64,000 nt of DNA from an uncultured Latescibacterota bacterium (GTDB lineage: Bacteria > Latescibacterota > UBA2968), in contig OY282377.1 of NCBI GenBank assembly GCA_958295785.1, positions 2,494,394 through 2,558,393 of the forward strand, in the 5' to 3' direction. Under the pieces are notes generated by a model. That model was not told the DNA's origin and ran no database searches. It saw nothing but the letters and a program-made list of their open reading frames with translations. The position numbers and the translations under genes were made by a program. This document shows, piece by piece, positions 1-8,114 of the stretch (its first letter is position 1; each line of letters starts with the position of its first letter).

Positions 1-636
1 GACATCGACATCATCGCCTATGTCCGCCGAGTTCACACCCTCATCGCGGATGTCGATCCCATCGCCATTACCCGCGAGCAGGTGGAGGCCAACATCGCCC
101 GCGTGCCCGCCCCGGATATTGCCGAGCAAATCATTCGGCGCATCGACGCGGCCCGCAAAGACGGCGATTCCCTCGGCGGCGTGGTCGAGGCCGTTGCCCA
201 TCGCGTTCCCCCCGGCTGGGGCGAACCGGTCTTTGACAAACTCGAAGCCGACTTGGCCAAAGCCATGCTCTCGCTGCCGGCCTGCAAGGGCTTTGAGTCC
301 GGTTCTGGCTTTGGCGGCATTGCCATGACCGGCTCTGCACACAACGATCCCTTTTACAGCGATGGCAGCGGCATTCACACGCGCACCAACCATTCGGGCG
401 GCATTCAGGGCGGCATCTCCAACGGCGAGCCCATCATCATTCGCGCGGCCTTCAAACCCACGGCCACGATTTTGGTCGAGCAAGAGACCGTCGATATACG
501 CGGCAACCCCACCACCCTCAAAGGACGCGGTCGCCACGACCCATGCGTCTTGCCCCGCGCCGTTCCCATTGTCGAAGCCATGATGGCCCTCGTGCTCGCG
601 GATCACTATTTGCGCCAACGCGGACAAAGAGGATGA
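1..636 (+). CDS. aroC: Chorismate synthase, C-terminal part
   Basis: The open frame runs from base 1, so the N-terminus lies outside the window. Chorismate synthase converts 5-enolpyruvylshikimate-3-phosphate to chorismate with reduced FMN, the last common step of aromatic synthesis in the cytoplasm. Visible family blocks are GDSLGGVVE near residue 57, then FESGSGFGG, then [18 protein letters not shown], and a C-terminal block with [22 protein letters not shown]. The visible 211 residues are a normal-looking C-terminal part. The TGA stop overlaps the ATG of the next gene (ATGA), so the two are probably co-translated. Recognition is by motif only, but these blocks are very characteristic. Confidence 0.95.
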   Translation, partial: DIDIIAYVRRVHTLIADVDPIAITREQVEANIARVPAPDIAEQIIRRIDAARKDGDSLGGVVEAVAHRVPPGWGEPVFDKLEADLAKAMLSLPACKGFESGSGFGGIAMTGSAHNDPFYSDGSGIHTRTNHSGGIQGGISNGEPIIIRAAFKPTATILVEQETVDIRGNPTTLKGRGRHDPCVLPRAVPIVEAMMALVLADHYLRQRGQRG

Positions 637-2282
637 AAATGGTTGACGCCAAAATATTCACCTGCATCAAAAACGCGAGGCCGCGTGTGTATCGGTTTGC
701 GTGGCGGAATTTCGCGCATCTCTTGAAGGATCGCGCAGAACAGCAACCGCACAGCCCCGCATTGATATTTTGCGATAGCACTGCGGATACCCGCAGCGTC
801 ATCACCTATTCTGAATTTGAACGGCGCACCGCCGCGCTCGCAGGCCGGATGCACCGGGAATTTGGCATCCAACGCGGCGACTGCGTTGGGCTTGCCCTGC
901 CCAACTGCGCGGAAATCCCCTTGCTGACCCTCGCCCTGTTTCGCTTGGGCGCGACCGCTGTGCCCCTCGACCTCGCCAAAGACGTTTCCGCGCGCAAACG
1001 CTACAAACTCAAAAACGCCGGGGCCGAGCTGCTCGTCGTTTTGCCCGAACACGCGGACGCCCAACGCCGGGAAATGCCCGATATCCAGATTGCGACAACC
1101 GACCAATTGCTCGCCGCCGCGCCTGACGCAGATCTCGAACCCGAATGGACTGGCGATCCAAAATGCGAACAACACCCCAATATCGTACTTTATACATCCG
1201 GCACAACTGGTCGGCCCAAAGGCGCGTGCATCACCCGACAAAGCCTCGCGTCCAATGCCGATGGCATCATTCGCTGGCTCGGGTTTGACGCACGCGAACG
1301 CCTCAACCTGGTTTTGCCCCTTCACCACATCAACTCCACCACGTTCTCCATTGCCAGCCTGATGGCGGGCGGCACGCTCATCCTCAACGCGCGGTACAGC
1401 GTCTCGGCATTTTGGCGCGTCATAGCGCGGGAACGGGCGACCTCTGCGAGTATTGTGCCCACGATCATGGCCGACCTGCTCGCCCGTGCCGATGAGTTTG
1501 AGCGCGAAGGCCACGATATTTCTTCGCTGAAAAAAATCATGATCGGCTCGGCACCCGTGCCGCCCAATATCGCGTGTCAATTTGTGGATCGCTTTGGCGT
1601 GCGCTTGATTCAGGGCTACGGCTCAACCGAAGTCAGTTTGCGCGTGACCGGTGTGCCACCCGATTTGCCCGATGACCAATACCGCGATGTGCTCGAACAA
1701 AACGCCATCGGCGTCGAGCTCGCCAACAACAACTTGTGTATTGACGGCGGGGCGGGCGAAGGCGAGATCGGCGAGATCCTCGTGCGCGGCCCGGTGATTG
1801 CCAATGGTTACCTCAACCAGCCCAAAGCCACCGCCGAAGTTTTTTGCAATGGCTGGTTCCACACCGGCGACATGGGATATTACCGAGACCTCCACGCTCG
1901 GCGTTTCTACTTTATCCACGGGCGAAAAAAAGAAATCATCATCAAAGGCGGCGTCAACATCTCGCCCATCGCCGTTGAAAACGCCCTGCGAGACGCCTGT
2001 CCAGAACTCGATGCGGTCTATGTGATCGGCCTCTGCCACGGCCGATGGGGCGAAGACGTGGGCGCGGCGGCCATTTTCAAACCCGCGGTCAAACATCCCG
2101 ACCACGCGGCCCAAGATATTCTCCAGCGCGGTCAAACCGGGCAAATCCCCGGCTTGAGCATGTACGAGGCCCCGTCGCGCATCATCCCCATCGCGCACGA
2201 GGACTTGCCCCTCACCTCAACCGGCAAAGTCCAACGCAGTGCCCTGCGCGAGAGGGTTCAAAACGAGTTTATTGTCAAGTGA
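633..2282 (+). CDS. AMP-binding acyl-CoA ligase (ANL superfamily)
   Basis: Encodes a 549-residue ANL-family enzyme that would activate a carboxylate with ATP to an acyl-adenylate and then to a CoA thioester. Motifs in order: the P-loop-like [10 protein letters not shown] around residue 190, GYGSTE around 330, the HTGD block, the hinge [16 protein letters not shown] around 430, and the C-terminal catalytic lysine in STGKVQ near residue 535. The frame is open further upstream, but the ATG at 633 overlaps the aroC stop and fits translational coupling. A second ATG lies at 639. The substrate cannot be told; a fatty or aromatic acid is possible. It has no other obvious pathway partner here. Confidence 0.88.
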   Translation: MKMVDAKIFTCIKNARPRVYRFAWRNFAHLLKDRAEQQPHSPALIFCDSTADTRSVITYSEFERRTAALAGRMHREFGIQRGDCVGLALPNCAEIPLLTLALFRLGATAVPLDLAKDVSARKRYKLKNAGAELLVVLPEHADAQRREMPDIQIATTDQLLAAAPDADLEPEWTGDPKCEQHPNIVLYTSGTTGRPKGACITRQSLASNADGIIRWLGFDARERLNLVLPLHHINSTTFSIASLMAGGTLILNARYSVSAFWRVIARERATSASIVPTIMADLLARADEFEREGHDISSLKKIMIGSAPVPPNIACQFVDRFGVRLIQGYGSTEVSLRVTGVPPDLPDDQYRDVLEQNAIGVELANNNLCIDGGAGEGEIGEILVRGPVIANGYLNQPKATAEVFCNGWFHTGDMGYYRDLHARRFYFIHGRKKEIIIKGGVNISPIAVENALRDACPELDAVYVIGLCHGRWGEDVGAAAIFKPAVKHPDHAAQDILQRGQTGQIPGLSMYEAPSRIIPIAHEDLPLTSTGKVQRSALRERVQNEFIVK

Positions 2283-2328
2283 TGCGATCTGCGATATATT
2301 AAAAAAAGGGAATTATATACTTGACAAC

Positions 2329-2556
2329 CTAAATTTTCTTGTTTCGGATCGCCCGTTCCCGTTCACTGTCAAGCGTCCACCTATCACAAAACGCCTCAAC
2401 CTGCTCGGGAAGTGGTCGCCCTGTTTCATCCTTGTAAATCGCGTGGTAAGCCCTATTGGAATTGAACGGAGGATCAAGGGAGATAAGATCAACGCTTGAT
2501 GCCCTCATTTCCTGTTGCATGATGGTCATACAATCGCCAGAATAAAGTTTGTTCAT
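2329..2556 (-). pseudogene. Truncated DNA methyltransferase passenger of the IS
   Basis: Encodes 75 residues that begin MNKLYSGDCMTIMQQ and contain LISLDPPFNSNRAYHAIYKD, the N-terminal catalytic DPPF region of an amino-methyltransferase. The reading frame stops at 2329-2331, inside the terminal inverted repeat. The rest of the enzyme, including its FxGxG cofactor motif, is missing. Its ATG overlaps the transposase TGA (ATGA), so it is translated in coupling with the transposase. IS1595 relatives with passenger genes are known; this looks like a deleted version. An active product is unlikely without the second half. Confidence 0.8.
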
Positions 2557-3497
2557 GCAACCGCCTCACTTGCTACAAGTTGCTTGTAAGTCAACCGTGC
2601 GCCCATCGCCATATTCAACATATCATCAACCCGACTTAAGGTATCAACCTTTTTTCGATTGATGCGAAACACGCAAGCATTCAGGTACTTTTGCATGTGT
2701 TTGTCTGACCAGTGGTGATGAATACCCATATAGACACGCTTAACCAGTGCCCACAAACTCTCAATGGAGTTCGTATGGACCCCATCGCGTTCATATTCGT
2801 CGGCAGAATGATTGATTTGTTCCACTTCGTAATCATCCCTCAATGCGCCGTATGCGCGGTTCTCGTCTGCATGAATAGTTGCGCCCGTCAAGACCCGGTT
2901 CAACATCTTCTTGTGTAATGTTGCCCCTTTTGCGTCCTGTACATGAACCGCCATTGCCTCACCATCTTCACCTTTTTCCCGCATTCCGAAAGCAACCGAT
3001 TTACCTACTGTTCCGCGACCCGCATTCAACTTTTTGGATTTATGTTTGTTCTTTTCTTTCCCACCGATGTAGGTTTCATCAATTTCAACGATACCAGACA
3101 GAAAATCATCATCATCACCGTCTTTGTTGCCAAAAGCGTTTCGTATTCTTTGAAGCATAAACCAAGCGGTCTTTTGCGTTGTACCGATCATTTTAGCCAA
3201 CTGAACGCTTGAAATACCTTTTGAGTGGTTCGTTTCAATCCATATGGCGGCGAACCATTTAGGCAACATCTTGATTTTTGACTTGCCAAACATCGTTCCG
3301 TAAATCATATGAAAATTACGCCCACAATCCGAGCACCGATACGCCAAATCAGAACGACGATAGATTTTTCCCATACTACCACAATGCGGACAAGACTCGC
3401 CATCCTTAAAGCGTATCTTTTCAAGGTGCAAAATACACGCTTCAGGCGTGGCAAACTTCTGTGTGAACGCGACGAAACTAAGCTGCTTTGCCATCAT
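2553..3497 (-). CDS. IS1595-family (ISXO2-like) transposase
   Basis: A 314-residue transposase. The N-terminus carries a zinc ribbon with CPHCG near residue 36 and CSDCG near residue 55. The DDE-type catalytic core follows, with EIDETYIGG near 145, HADENRAYG near 215, and HTNSIESLWALVKR near 245, as in ISXO2 transposases. The start ATG at 3497 follows an AGGGGG-type ribosome site. The length is normal and no break is seen, so it is probably active. It drives movement of the element at 2308-3574 and sits directly upstream of, and overlaps, the truncated methylase. Confidence 0.95.
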   Translation of the reverse strand: MMAKQLSFVAFTQKFATPEACILHLEKIRFKDGESCPHCGSMGKIYRRSDLAYRCSDCGRNFHMIYGTMFGKSKIKMLPKWFAAIWIETNHSKGISSVQLAKMIGTTQKTAWFMLQRIRNAFGNKDGDDDDFLSGIVEIDETYIGGKEKNKHKSKKLNAGRGTVGKSVAFGMREKGEDGEAMAVHVQDAKGATLHKKMLNRVLTGATIHADENRAYGALRDDYEVEQINHSADEYERDGVHTNSIESLWALVKRVYMGIHHHWSDKHMQKYLNACVFRINRKKVDTLSRVDDMLNMAMGARLTYKQLVASEAVA

Positions 3498-3639
3498 AAC
3501 CCCCTTGTTAATTCGTAACTTGTAACTTGTATAAATATAACAAGAAAGGTTAGGTTGTCAAGTATATAATTCCCTAAAAAAACACTGGACTCCGGCGTTG
3601 GCTACGCCTGTGCTTGCGCGTGACCGGCGTGACGAAAAT

Positions 3640-3666
3640 GGGCGAGCACGGGGCATCGCCCCTACA
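3640..3666. repeat. 28-bp dispersed GC-rich repeat, copy 1
   Basis: First copy of a family found at least 16 times in this window, always between genes or at gene edges. The core is a GGGGC...GCCCC inverted repeat flanked by GGGCGAGCAC on one side and CTACA on the other. This copy has lost one G of the core. The function is unknown; it resembles REP-type repeats. Confidence 0.85.
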
Positions 3667-3679
3667 TACATTGCTCGCC

Positions 3680-3722
3680 TTTCATCCGTGTAATCCGCGC
3701 CATCCGCTTAATCCGCGATCCA
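3680..3722. repeat. Short tandem array with ~10-bp period (ATCCGCG family)
   Basis: Units such as CATCCGTGTA, ATCCGCGCC and AATCCGCGATC follow each other with a period of about 10 bp. Related arrays lie at 10836, 57838, 57959 and 63455. It sits next to a copy of the 28-bp repeat, as it does at the right end of the window. Confidence 0.7.
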
Positions 3723-3751
3723 TCTTGCCTTTCACTTCTCCGGCGATTGTC

Positions 3752-4078
3752 ATGCGTGGCCTTTTTGCTCTTTTGCGTCTGATCCGCATCCGCGGTATTT
3801 TCTCAATCATCACGCGCCTCCCGCAATATCTGCGCCTTGCATGGCGGCTCTTTTGGGATGCCCGCGTTCCGTTGTTGCCCAAAGTGATCGCGATTTTGGC
3901 GGTGCTATACGGCCTTTCGCCCTTTGATTTGATCCCCGAAATCCTCTTGCCCCATCTCGGCTTTGGGGAAGACATCGCGATCAATATCCTCGCCATCCGC
4001 AACCTGATCGCCGCCAGTCCGCCGGAAGTCGTGCGCGAACACGCCCGCAATATCGCCGAGAAAACGAGATCTGAGTAG
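3752..4078 (+). CDS. DUF1232 (YkvA-like) small membrane protein
   Basis: Encodes 108 residues starting MRGLFALLRLIRIRG. The core around residues 36-75 (PLLPKVIAILAVLYGLSPFD followed by LIPEILLP) is the DUF1232 signature, a hydrophobic hairpin ending in SPxDLIP. The frame is open to 3614, but the upstream part is dispersed-repeat sequence, so the ATG at 3752 was chosen. DUF1232 proteins are small membrane proteins of unknown role. It lies just upstream of mutY, with only a possible 20-codon ORF between them. Confidence 0.8.
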   Translation: MRGLFALLRLIRIRGIFSIITRLPQYLRLAWRLFWDARVPLLPKVIAILAVLYGLSPFDLIPEILLPHLGFGEDIAINILAIRNLIAASPPEVVREHARNIAEKTRSE

Positions 4079-4101
4079 CCAGCCAGCAATTTTATGATAT
4101 C

Positions 4102-4164
4102 ATGAGCACCTGTCACACTGAGGCAGCCGAACAATCGCTCGCAAAGCTGATGGACACATACTGA
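4102..4164 (+). CDS. Possible 20-residue leader peptide coupled to mutY
   Basis: A small frame, MSTCHTEAAEQSLAKLMDTY, ends in a TGA that overlaps the mutY ATG (TGATG). That is a typical translational-coupling junction. No good ribosome site is visible before its own ATG, so it may not be translated. Confidence 0.3.
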   Translation: MSTCHTEAAEQSLAKLMDTY

Positions 4165-5261
4165 TGCCCCATTTCAAAATCTCATCGCAGATCGCGCCTC
4201 GCCTTTTGGCGTGGTATCGCAAGCACAAACGCGACTTGCCGTGGCGCCACACGGATGATCCCTATCGCATCTTGCTAGCCGAGTTTATGCTCCAGCAAAC
4301 GCAGGTGGATACGGTCATTCCCTATTACCGCCGGTTTCTCGACCGCTTTCCCACGGTTTGCGACCTCGCCAATGCCACGCAGGACGACGTGCTCAAGGCG
4401 TGGGAGGGATTGGGCTATTACGCCCGTGCGCGCAACCTGCACAAAGCCGCCCACGCCATAGCCACGGACTTTGCCGGCAGCGTGCCCAATACGTATGACG
4501 AACTCAAATCCCTGCCCGGGTTTGGCCCTTATACCACCGCCGCGGTTTTGAGCATTGCTTATGACCGCGACTACGCGGTGCTCGACGGCAATGTCATTCG
4601 CGTGCTCACGCGCCTTTTCGACATCCGCGACGATGTGGGGCAAACCCGCGTCAAAAATCAACTTTGGGAACTCGCCCAAGCCCTTTTGTCCAAGGGCGAA
4701 GCCAGCGACCACAATCAGGCGGTCATGGAACTCGGCGCGATGGTCTGCACGCCCAAAAACCCGGCGTGCGATCAATGCCCCGTACAAAAATGCTGCGCGG
4801 CCCACAAAGCGGGCGATCCGCAGAGCCTGCCCGTCAAAGCGAAAAAAAAACCGCGCCCCCATCACACGCTGTGCGCGGGCATTGCGTGGCACAACGACAA
4901 AGTGCTCATCGCAAAACGCCCGCGAAACGGCTTGCTCGGCGGCCTCTGGGAATTTCCCGCGGGCACGCAACGCGACGGGGAATCCCTGCGAGACACCTGC
5001 ACGCGCGGCCTCTGGGAAACCGCGGGCATTCAAGTCGAAATTGACGGTCGCTATCGCACGGTCAAACACGCTTTTACCCACTTCAGCATCACGCTTCACA
5101 CGTTTCAGTGTCGCTATGTCAAAGGCAAAGCGCGCCCGCTCACCTGTGACGAGATCGCATGGGTTGTCCTTGCGGATCTCAACGCTTACGCTTTTTCCCG
5201 CACGAGCCGCAAACTCATCGACTATCTGCAACGAGACGATCACCCCGATCTCTTTTTCTGA
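4164..5261 (+). CDS. mutY: A/G-specific adenine DNA glycosylase
   Basis: MutY removes adenine mispaired with 8-oxoguanine and so prevents G:C to T:A changes. The 365 residues show all expected parts. WR..DPYRILLAEFMLQQTQV carries the catalytic glutamate near residue 40. The helix-hairpin-helix is SLPGFGPYTTAAV near 117. VLDGNVIRVLTR carries the catalytic aspartate near 141. The [4Fe-4S] cluster pattern is C-x6-C-x2-C-x4/5-C near residues 195-212. The C-terminal third is a Nudix-like 8-oxoG recognition domain (GGLWEFPAG). Length is as in Escherichia coli. The start is set by the TGATG junction with the small upstream frame. Confidence 0.96.
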   Translation: MPHFKISSQIAPRLLAWYRKHKRDLPWRHTDDPYRILLAEFMLQQTQVDTVIPYYRRFLDRFPTVCDLANATQDDVLKAWEGLGYYARARNLHKAAHAIATDFAGSVPNTYDELKSLPGFGPYTTAAVLSIAYDRDYAVLDGNVIRVLTRLFDIRDDVGQTRVKNQLWELAQALLSKGEASDHNQAVMELGAMVCTPKNPACDQCPVQKCCAAHKAGDPQSLPVKAKKKPRPHHTLCAGIAWHNDKVLIAKRPRNGLLGGLWEFPAGTQRDGESLRDTCTRGLWETAGIQVEIDGRYRTVKHAFTHFSITLHTFQCRYVKGKARPLTCDEIAWVVLADLNAYAFSRTSRKLIDYLQRDDHPDLFF

Positions 5262-5381
5262 AAGTGCAGCGTGCAAAGCAAGGAGCAGCGCCTCTGTACC
5301 CGTCCGCAAAGGCGAAAAGCAACCACACAGATTGACACAGATGTTATACACCATTCCGTCTATTCATCGCAGGGGGTTTTT

Positions 5382-6200
5382 GTGAAACTGAAAAACAAAA
5401 TCGCGCTCATCACGGGCGCGGGATCGGGCATTGGCAAAGCCATTGCCATCGAAATGGGCAGGGAAGGCGCGCATATCGCCATCAACGATCTCACCGCTGA
5501 CACTGCCGAAGCCACGGCGCGCGAAGTTGAGGCCCTCGGACGCGAGGCCCTGGCCATTCCCGCAGATGTGGCAGACGCGGCGCAGGTCGATCACATGGTT
5601 GGGCAAACGCACGACCGCTTTGGGCGCATCGACATTTTGGTCAACAATGCCGGCGTGTACATTCCCCAAGACGGTGGATTCACGGCCATTACAGACGCGG
5701 CGTGGCAGCGCATTCTCGATGTCAACCTCAACGGCCCTTTTTACTGTTCGCGCGCTGTTGTCAAAGACATGATGGATCGCAAGCAGGGCGGCAAAATCAT
5801 CAATATTTCGTCTGTGCAGGCCGAAGTCGCGCATTTTGACGCTTCTGCTTACCAGCCCTCCAAAGCCGCGGTGGTCATGCTCACGCGAACCCTTGCCGTG
5901 GAACTCGCCCCTTACAAGATCAACGTCAATGCCATTGGCCCAGGCGCCATTGCATCCGAGGGCATGGGCGCGACATTGGGGGCTGAAATTATTGAAGCCT
6001 ACCGCAAACGCATTCCATGGGGCGCACGCGGGTACACCCGCGACATTGCAACTGCCGCCGCTTTTCTCGCTTCAGAAGACGCGCGCTACATCACGGGCCA
6101 AATTGTCTATGTCGATGGCGGGTACTTGTCCGACAGCACGCCGACGGAACTCAAATCACAAGACCATCCGGTTCCGCCAGACGATCCGGATCCCAAATAG
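5382..6200 (+). CDS. Short-chain dehydrogenase/reductase (SDR)
   Basis: A 272-residue classical SDR. The Rossmann motif TGAGSGIG is at residues 11-18, NNAG is near 92, the active-site Ser is in INISS near 144, and the Tyr-x3-Lys pair YQPSK is near 160. The C-terminal GQIVYVDGGY block is typical. The GTG at 5382 was chosen because AGGGGG lies six bases before it and the next codons give the usual SDR start (KLKNKIALITG). The frame is open further upstream without family similarity. It would be an NAD(P)-dependent oxidoreductase; the substrate is unknown. The stop abuts the brnA stop on the other strand. Confidence 0.9.
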   Translation: MKLKNKIALITGAGSGIGKAIAIEMGREGAHIAINDLTADTAEATAREVEALGREALAIPADVADAAQVDHMVGQTHDRFGRIDILVNNAGVYIPQDGGFTAITDAAWQRILDVNLNGPFYCSRAVVKDMMDRKQGGKIINISSVQAEVAHFDASAYQPSKAAVVMLTRTLAVELAPYKINVNAIGPGAIASEGMGATLGAEIIEAYRKRIPWGARGYTRDIATAAAFLASEDARYITGQIVYVDGGYLSDSTPTELKSQDHPVPPDDPDPK

Positions 6201-6455
6201 CTACGCCTGTGCGTCTATTTGCTCGGCGTAAATATCGAGAACCCTGCGGATCATGCGCTGGTAGGGAACGCCATTTTCCCGGGCTTTCAACTTGAAGAAA
6301 TCCACGCTCTTTTTGTTTAGGTTCAGGGTCACGCGCACGCTTTCTTCTTTGAGAACGAGTTGATCGCGTGGCGGCAAAAAGTCGGGAATCACTTCCGCCC
6401 GTTCAATGGCATCTGCAATATCAGCGGGGGCGTTCTCATATTCGTTCTTGCTCAT
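6201..6455 (-). CDS. brnA: BrnA-like antitoxin
   Basis: Encodes 84 residues. The C-terminal half (VRVTLNLNKKSVDFFKLKA followed by GVPYQRMIRRVLDIYAEQ) is a ribbon-helix-helix of the BrnA type, which binds DNA and neutralises BrnT. The ATG at 6455 follows AGGAAGGAAG. Its first 20 bases overlap the end of brnT, the usual toxin-first order for this module. It probably represses its own operon through the palindrome at 6744-6769. Confidence 0.85.
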   Translation of the reverse strand: MSKNEYENAPADIADAIERAEVIPDFLPPRDQLVLKEESVRVTLNLNKKSVDFFKLKARENGVPYQRMIRRVLDIYAEQIDAQA

Positions 6456-6711
6456 AACGCTTCCTTCCTTCGCGCCAATAACCGGCACCGAAAATGCGGA
6501 TATTGTTTTGGCGATGCGTAAAGCGGACTGTCAAAACGCGATCCCCAACTTTTCCAAAGCAAAAATATCGCGTTTCCTCAGCGGTGCTGTGTTTGTGATC
6601 GTGGGCGATGATGCGATGAGGATCGGTGAACGCGAGTCGCGCTTGGAAAAATGAGACATGGTGTTTGGACTGGTTGATGCTGTCCTTTTGGGGATCCCAT
6701 TCGAAGTTCAT
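6436..6711 (-). CDS. brnT: BrnT-like ribonuclease toxin
   Basis: Encodes 91 residues starting MNFEWDPQKDSINQSKHHVSF, the classical BrnT opening (FEWD..K...N..KH.VSF). Later conserved parts are AFTDPHRI, the ETRYFCFGKVGDRVLTVRFTHR strand region, and the C-terminal IRIFGAGYWREGRKRYE. BrnT is a RelE-fold mRNA ribonuclease that inhibits growth unless bound by BrnA. A GTG two codons upstream (6717) is an alternative start. It is the first gene of a two-gene operon with a strong promoter just upstream. Confidence 0.87.
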   Translation of the reverse strand: MNFEWDPQKDSINQSKHHVSFFQARLAFTDPHRIIAHDHKHSTAEETRYFCFGKVGDRVLTVRFTHRQNNIRIFGAGYWREGRKRYEQERI

Positions 6712-6743
6712 AGTCACGCGGTTTCATGTTGGTTGGTACGTTT

Positions 6744-6769
6744 TGATATGTATAGTTATACACATATCA
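6744..6769. promoter_or_regulatory. Palindrome overlapping the brnTA promoter, probable operator
   Basis: Eight-base arms TGATATGT (6744-6751) and ACATATCA (6762-6769) are separated by 10 bp. The palindrome covers the -10 box of the promoter below, a natural place for autorepression by BrnA. Binding by BrnA is inferred. Confidence 0.55.
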
Positions 6770-6783
6770 TCATCTCATGTCAA
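6755..6783 (-). promoter_or_regulatory. Sigma-70 promoter for brnT-brnA
   Basis: On the minus strand, TTGACA (6783-6778) is followed after exactly 17 bases by TATAAC (6760-6755). This is a near-consensus promoter about 45 bases before the brnT start. Confidence 0.7.
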
Positions 6784-6812
6784 GATCACTTGGCGATTTT
6801 GGGCGTGTGATG

Positions 6813-7256
6813 TAATACCAAATTGATTTTCTGTTGTCCTAATGTGATGCGATATGCTACCTGCAAATGATTCCCTTGACCTTACATAGTCATTCAGAGA
6901 AGCCATGGCAACCAGGCCATCACAAAAAACCATCAGATCATGCCATCACGCACAGCGCGCAAGGCCGTCTCGCAACGAACCTCTATTTTGCAACCCACTT
7001 GGCAGGCCAACGCATGTCGTGCTGTTACAAAAGCGATTTGCGCTGTGCAAGCCCCTCGGCGTCTGAGAGCGGCATTTTTTGCTTCCTTTTTTTTGCTGCT
7101 GAAAAAAAGGAAGTCGCCGAAGGCATTGAAAGCAACCCACCTGGAGGCAGAACCAAACGCTTGAGACAAGCAACGCATGATCCTTACAGAAGTTTGTTCC
7201 TCATTCCTCCCTGATGGGAGGCAGGATATGGACAACTTAAAATCAAATTGGTATTA
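6813..7256. mobile_element. 444-bp inverted-repeat-ended element (MITE-like), copy A
   Basis: It begins TAATACCAAATTGATTTT and ends with the inverted counterpart AAAATCAAATTGGTATTA; 24 of the terminal 27 bases match. It has no convincing gene. A second, diverged copy lies at 59872-60314. Inside is a hairpin (7082-7113, CTTCC..GGAAG with an eight-T/seven-A inner stem). In the second copy two base pairs of this stem have changed on both sides. Other conserved stretches are GCGCAAGGCCGTCTCGCAAC and CTCCCTGATGGGAGGCAGGA, which can also form hairpins. It may be a non-autonomous transposable element. Confidence 0.75.
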
Positions 7257-7343
7257 TGAGTTACAAATGAATCAGTATACGAATGAAAACCGCTTTCATT
7301 CGCAATTCCCAGTTGACAATTCGCAATGGATTGGAGGTTTGTT

Positions 7344-8114
7344 ATGAAATACGGTATCCGCGATACCATGTTGCAAGCGCCGGTGGAAACGATGTTTTCC
7401 GTGGCACGAGACATTGGCTTTGATGGCGTGGAGTTTTGCGTTGGGCGCGCCTATCGGGAAAATATTCTGTGGCGCGATGGCGGCGCCGAGGGCTTGAAGG
7501 CATTGGCCGATGGCGCGGGGGTTGAGATTTCTTCCTTGTCGCCGGGGGTGTTTGCCCAATTTCATCCCGCCCTGCCAGAAGCGGAAAAGCGCGCCGAGGG
7601 CGTCGAAATTTTGACGCATGTCATCGCATCGTGCGCGGCGGTCGATACGCGGCATATTCTCGTGCCGATGTTTCCCAGAGATATGGATGCGTGGCCCGAT
7701 GCGACATGGGATCAACTGGTGGATGGGTTCAAAGCACTCGGGGAGGTCGCCGAGGAGCGCGGCGTGATTTTGGATTTGGAGACGACGTTTAGCGCGGATC
7801 AGTTGGCGATGCTTTTGGAGCGCATCGGATCAGACGCTGTGAAGGTCTATCACGATACGGGCAATACGACCATGCGCGGGCAAGATGCAGCAGAGGAGAT
7901 TTTGAAGTTGGGGCGCGAGGGCATTGGAATGATCCACGCCAAAGACACGGACCGACAGGCATTGGGCGAAGGCCGCGTGGATTTCGACGCGGTGGATGCA
8001 GCCATGCGCGCGATCAATTACGACGGGTACATCGTGTTGGAAACGCCCTCTGGCGACGACCCGCATGCCGATCACGCAAAGAATTTAGCGTTTGTCAAGA
8101 AACTGGGGGTTTAG
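7344..8114 (+). CDS. Sugar phosphate isomerase/epimerase-like TIM barrel protein
   Basis: A 256-residue protein of the xylose-isomerase-like TIM-barrel family. Likely metal ligands are the Glu in LDLETTFSA near residue 148, the His/Asp in VYHDTGN near 170, the His in MIHAKD near 198, and the Glu in IVLETPSGDD near 236. The ATG at 7344 follows GGAGG at 7333-7337; the first ATG of the open frame (7326) has no such site. Family members isomerise or epimerise sugars or inositols; the substrate here is unknown. Its last 20 bases overlap the end of the antitoxin gene on the opposite strand. Confidence 0.85.
   Translation: MKYGIRDTMLQAPVETMFSVARDIGFDGVEFCVGRAYRENILWRDGGAEGLKALADGAGVEISSLSPGVFAQFHPALPEAEKRAEGVEILTHVIASCAAVDTRHILVPMFPRDMDAWPDATWDQLVDGFKALGEVAEERGVILDLETTFSADQLAMLLERIGSDAVKVYHDTGNTTMRGQDAAEEILKLGREGIGMIHAKDTDRQALGEGRVDFDAVDAAMRAINYDGYIVLETPSGDDPHADHAKNLAFVKKLGV

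Larger units (their letters stand above)
2308..3574. mobile_element. IS1595-family insertion sequence (ISXO2-like), complete, 1267 bp
   Basis: The ends are 34-bp inverted repeats (2308-2341 and 3541-3574) that differ at two positions and begin GGGAATTATATACTTGAC. An 8-bp direct repeat TAAAAAAA flanks them at 2300-2307 and 3575-3582, the target-site duplication size known for IS1595. Inside are an intact transposase and, after it on the same strand, the start of a DNA methyltransferase gene. The element is more AT-rich than its neighbours, which suggests recent arrival. The clean duplication shows a simple insertion 18 bp after the acyl-CoA ligase stop. Confidence 0.95.

Noticed and set aside
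543-632. Upstream extension of the acyl-CoA ligase to 543
   Set aside because: It would overlap the conserved end of aroC by 90 bp and has no family similarity; the ATGA junction at 633 is better.
6867-7214. 115-residue plus-strand frame in the 444-bp element
   Set aside because: The frame is not kept in the second copy and codes for low-complexity sequence around a T-rich hairpin.
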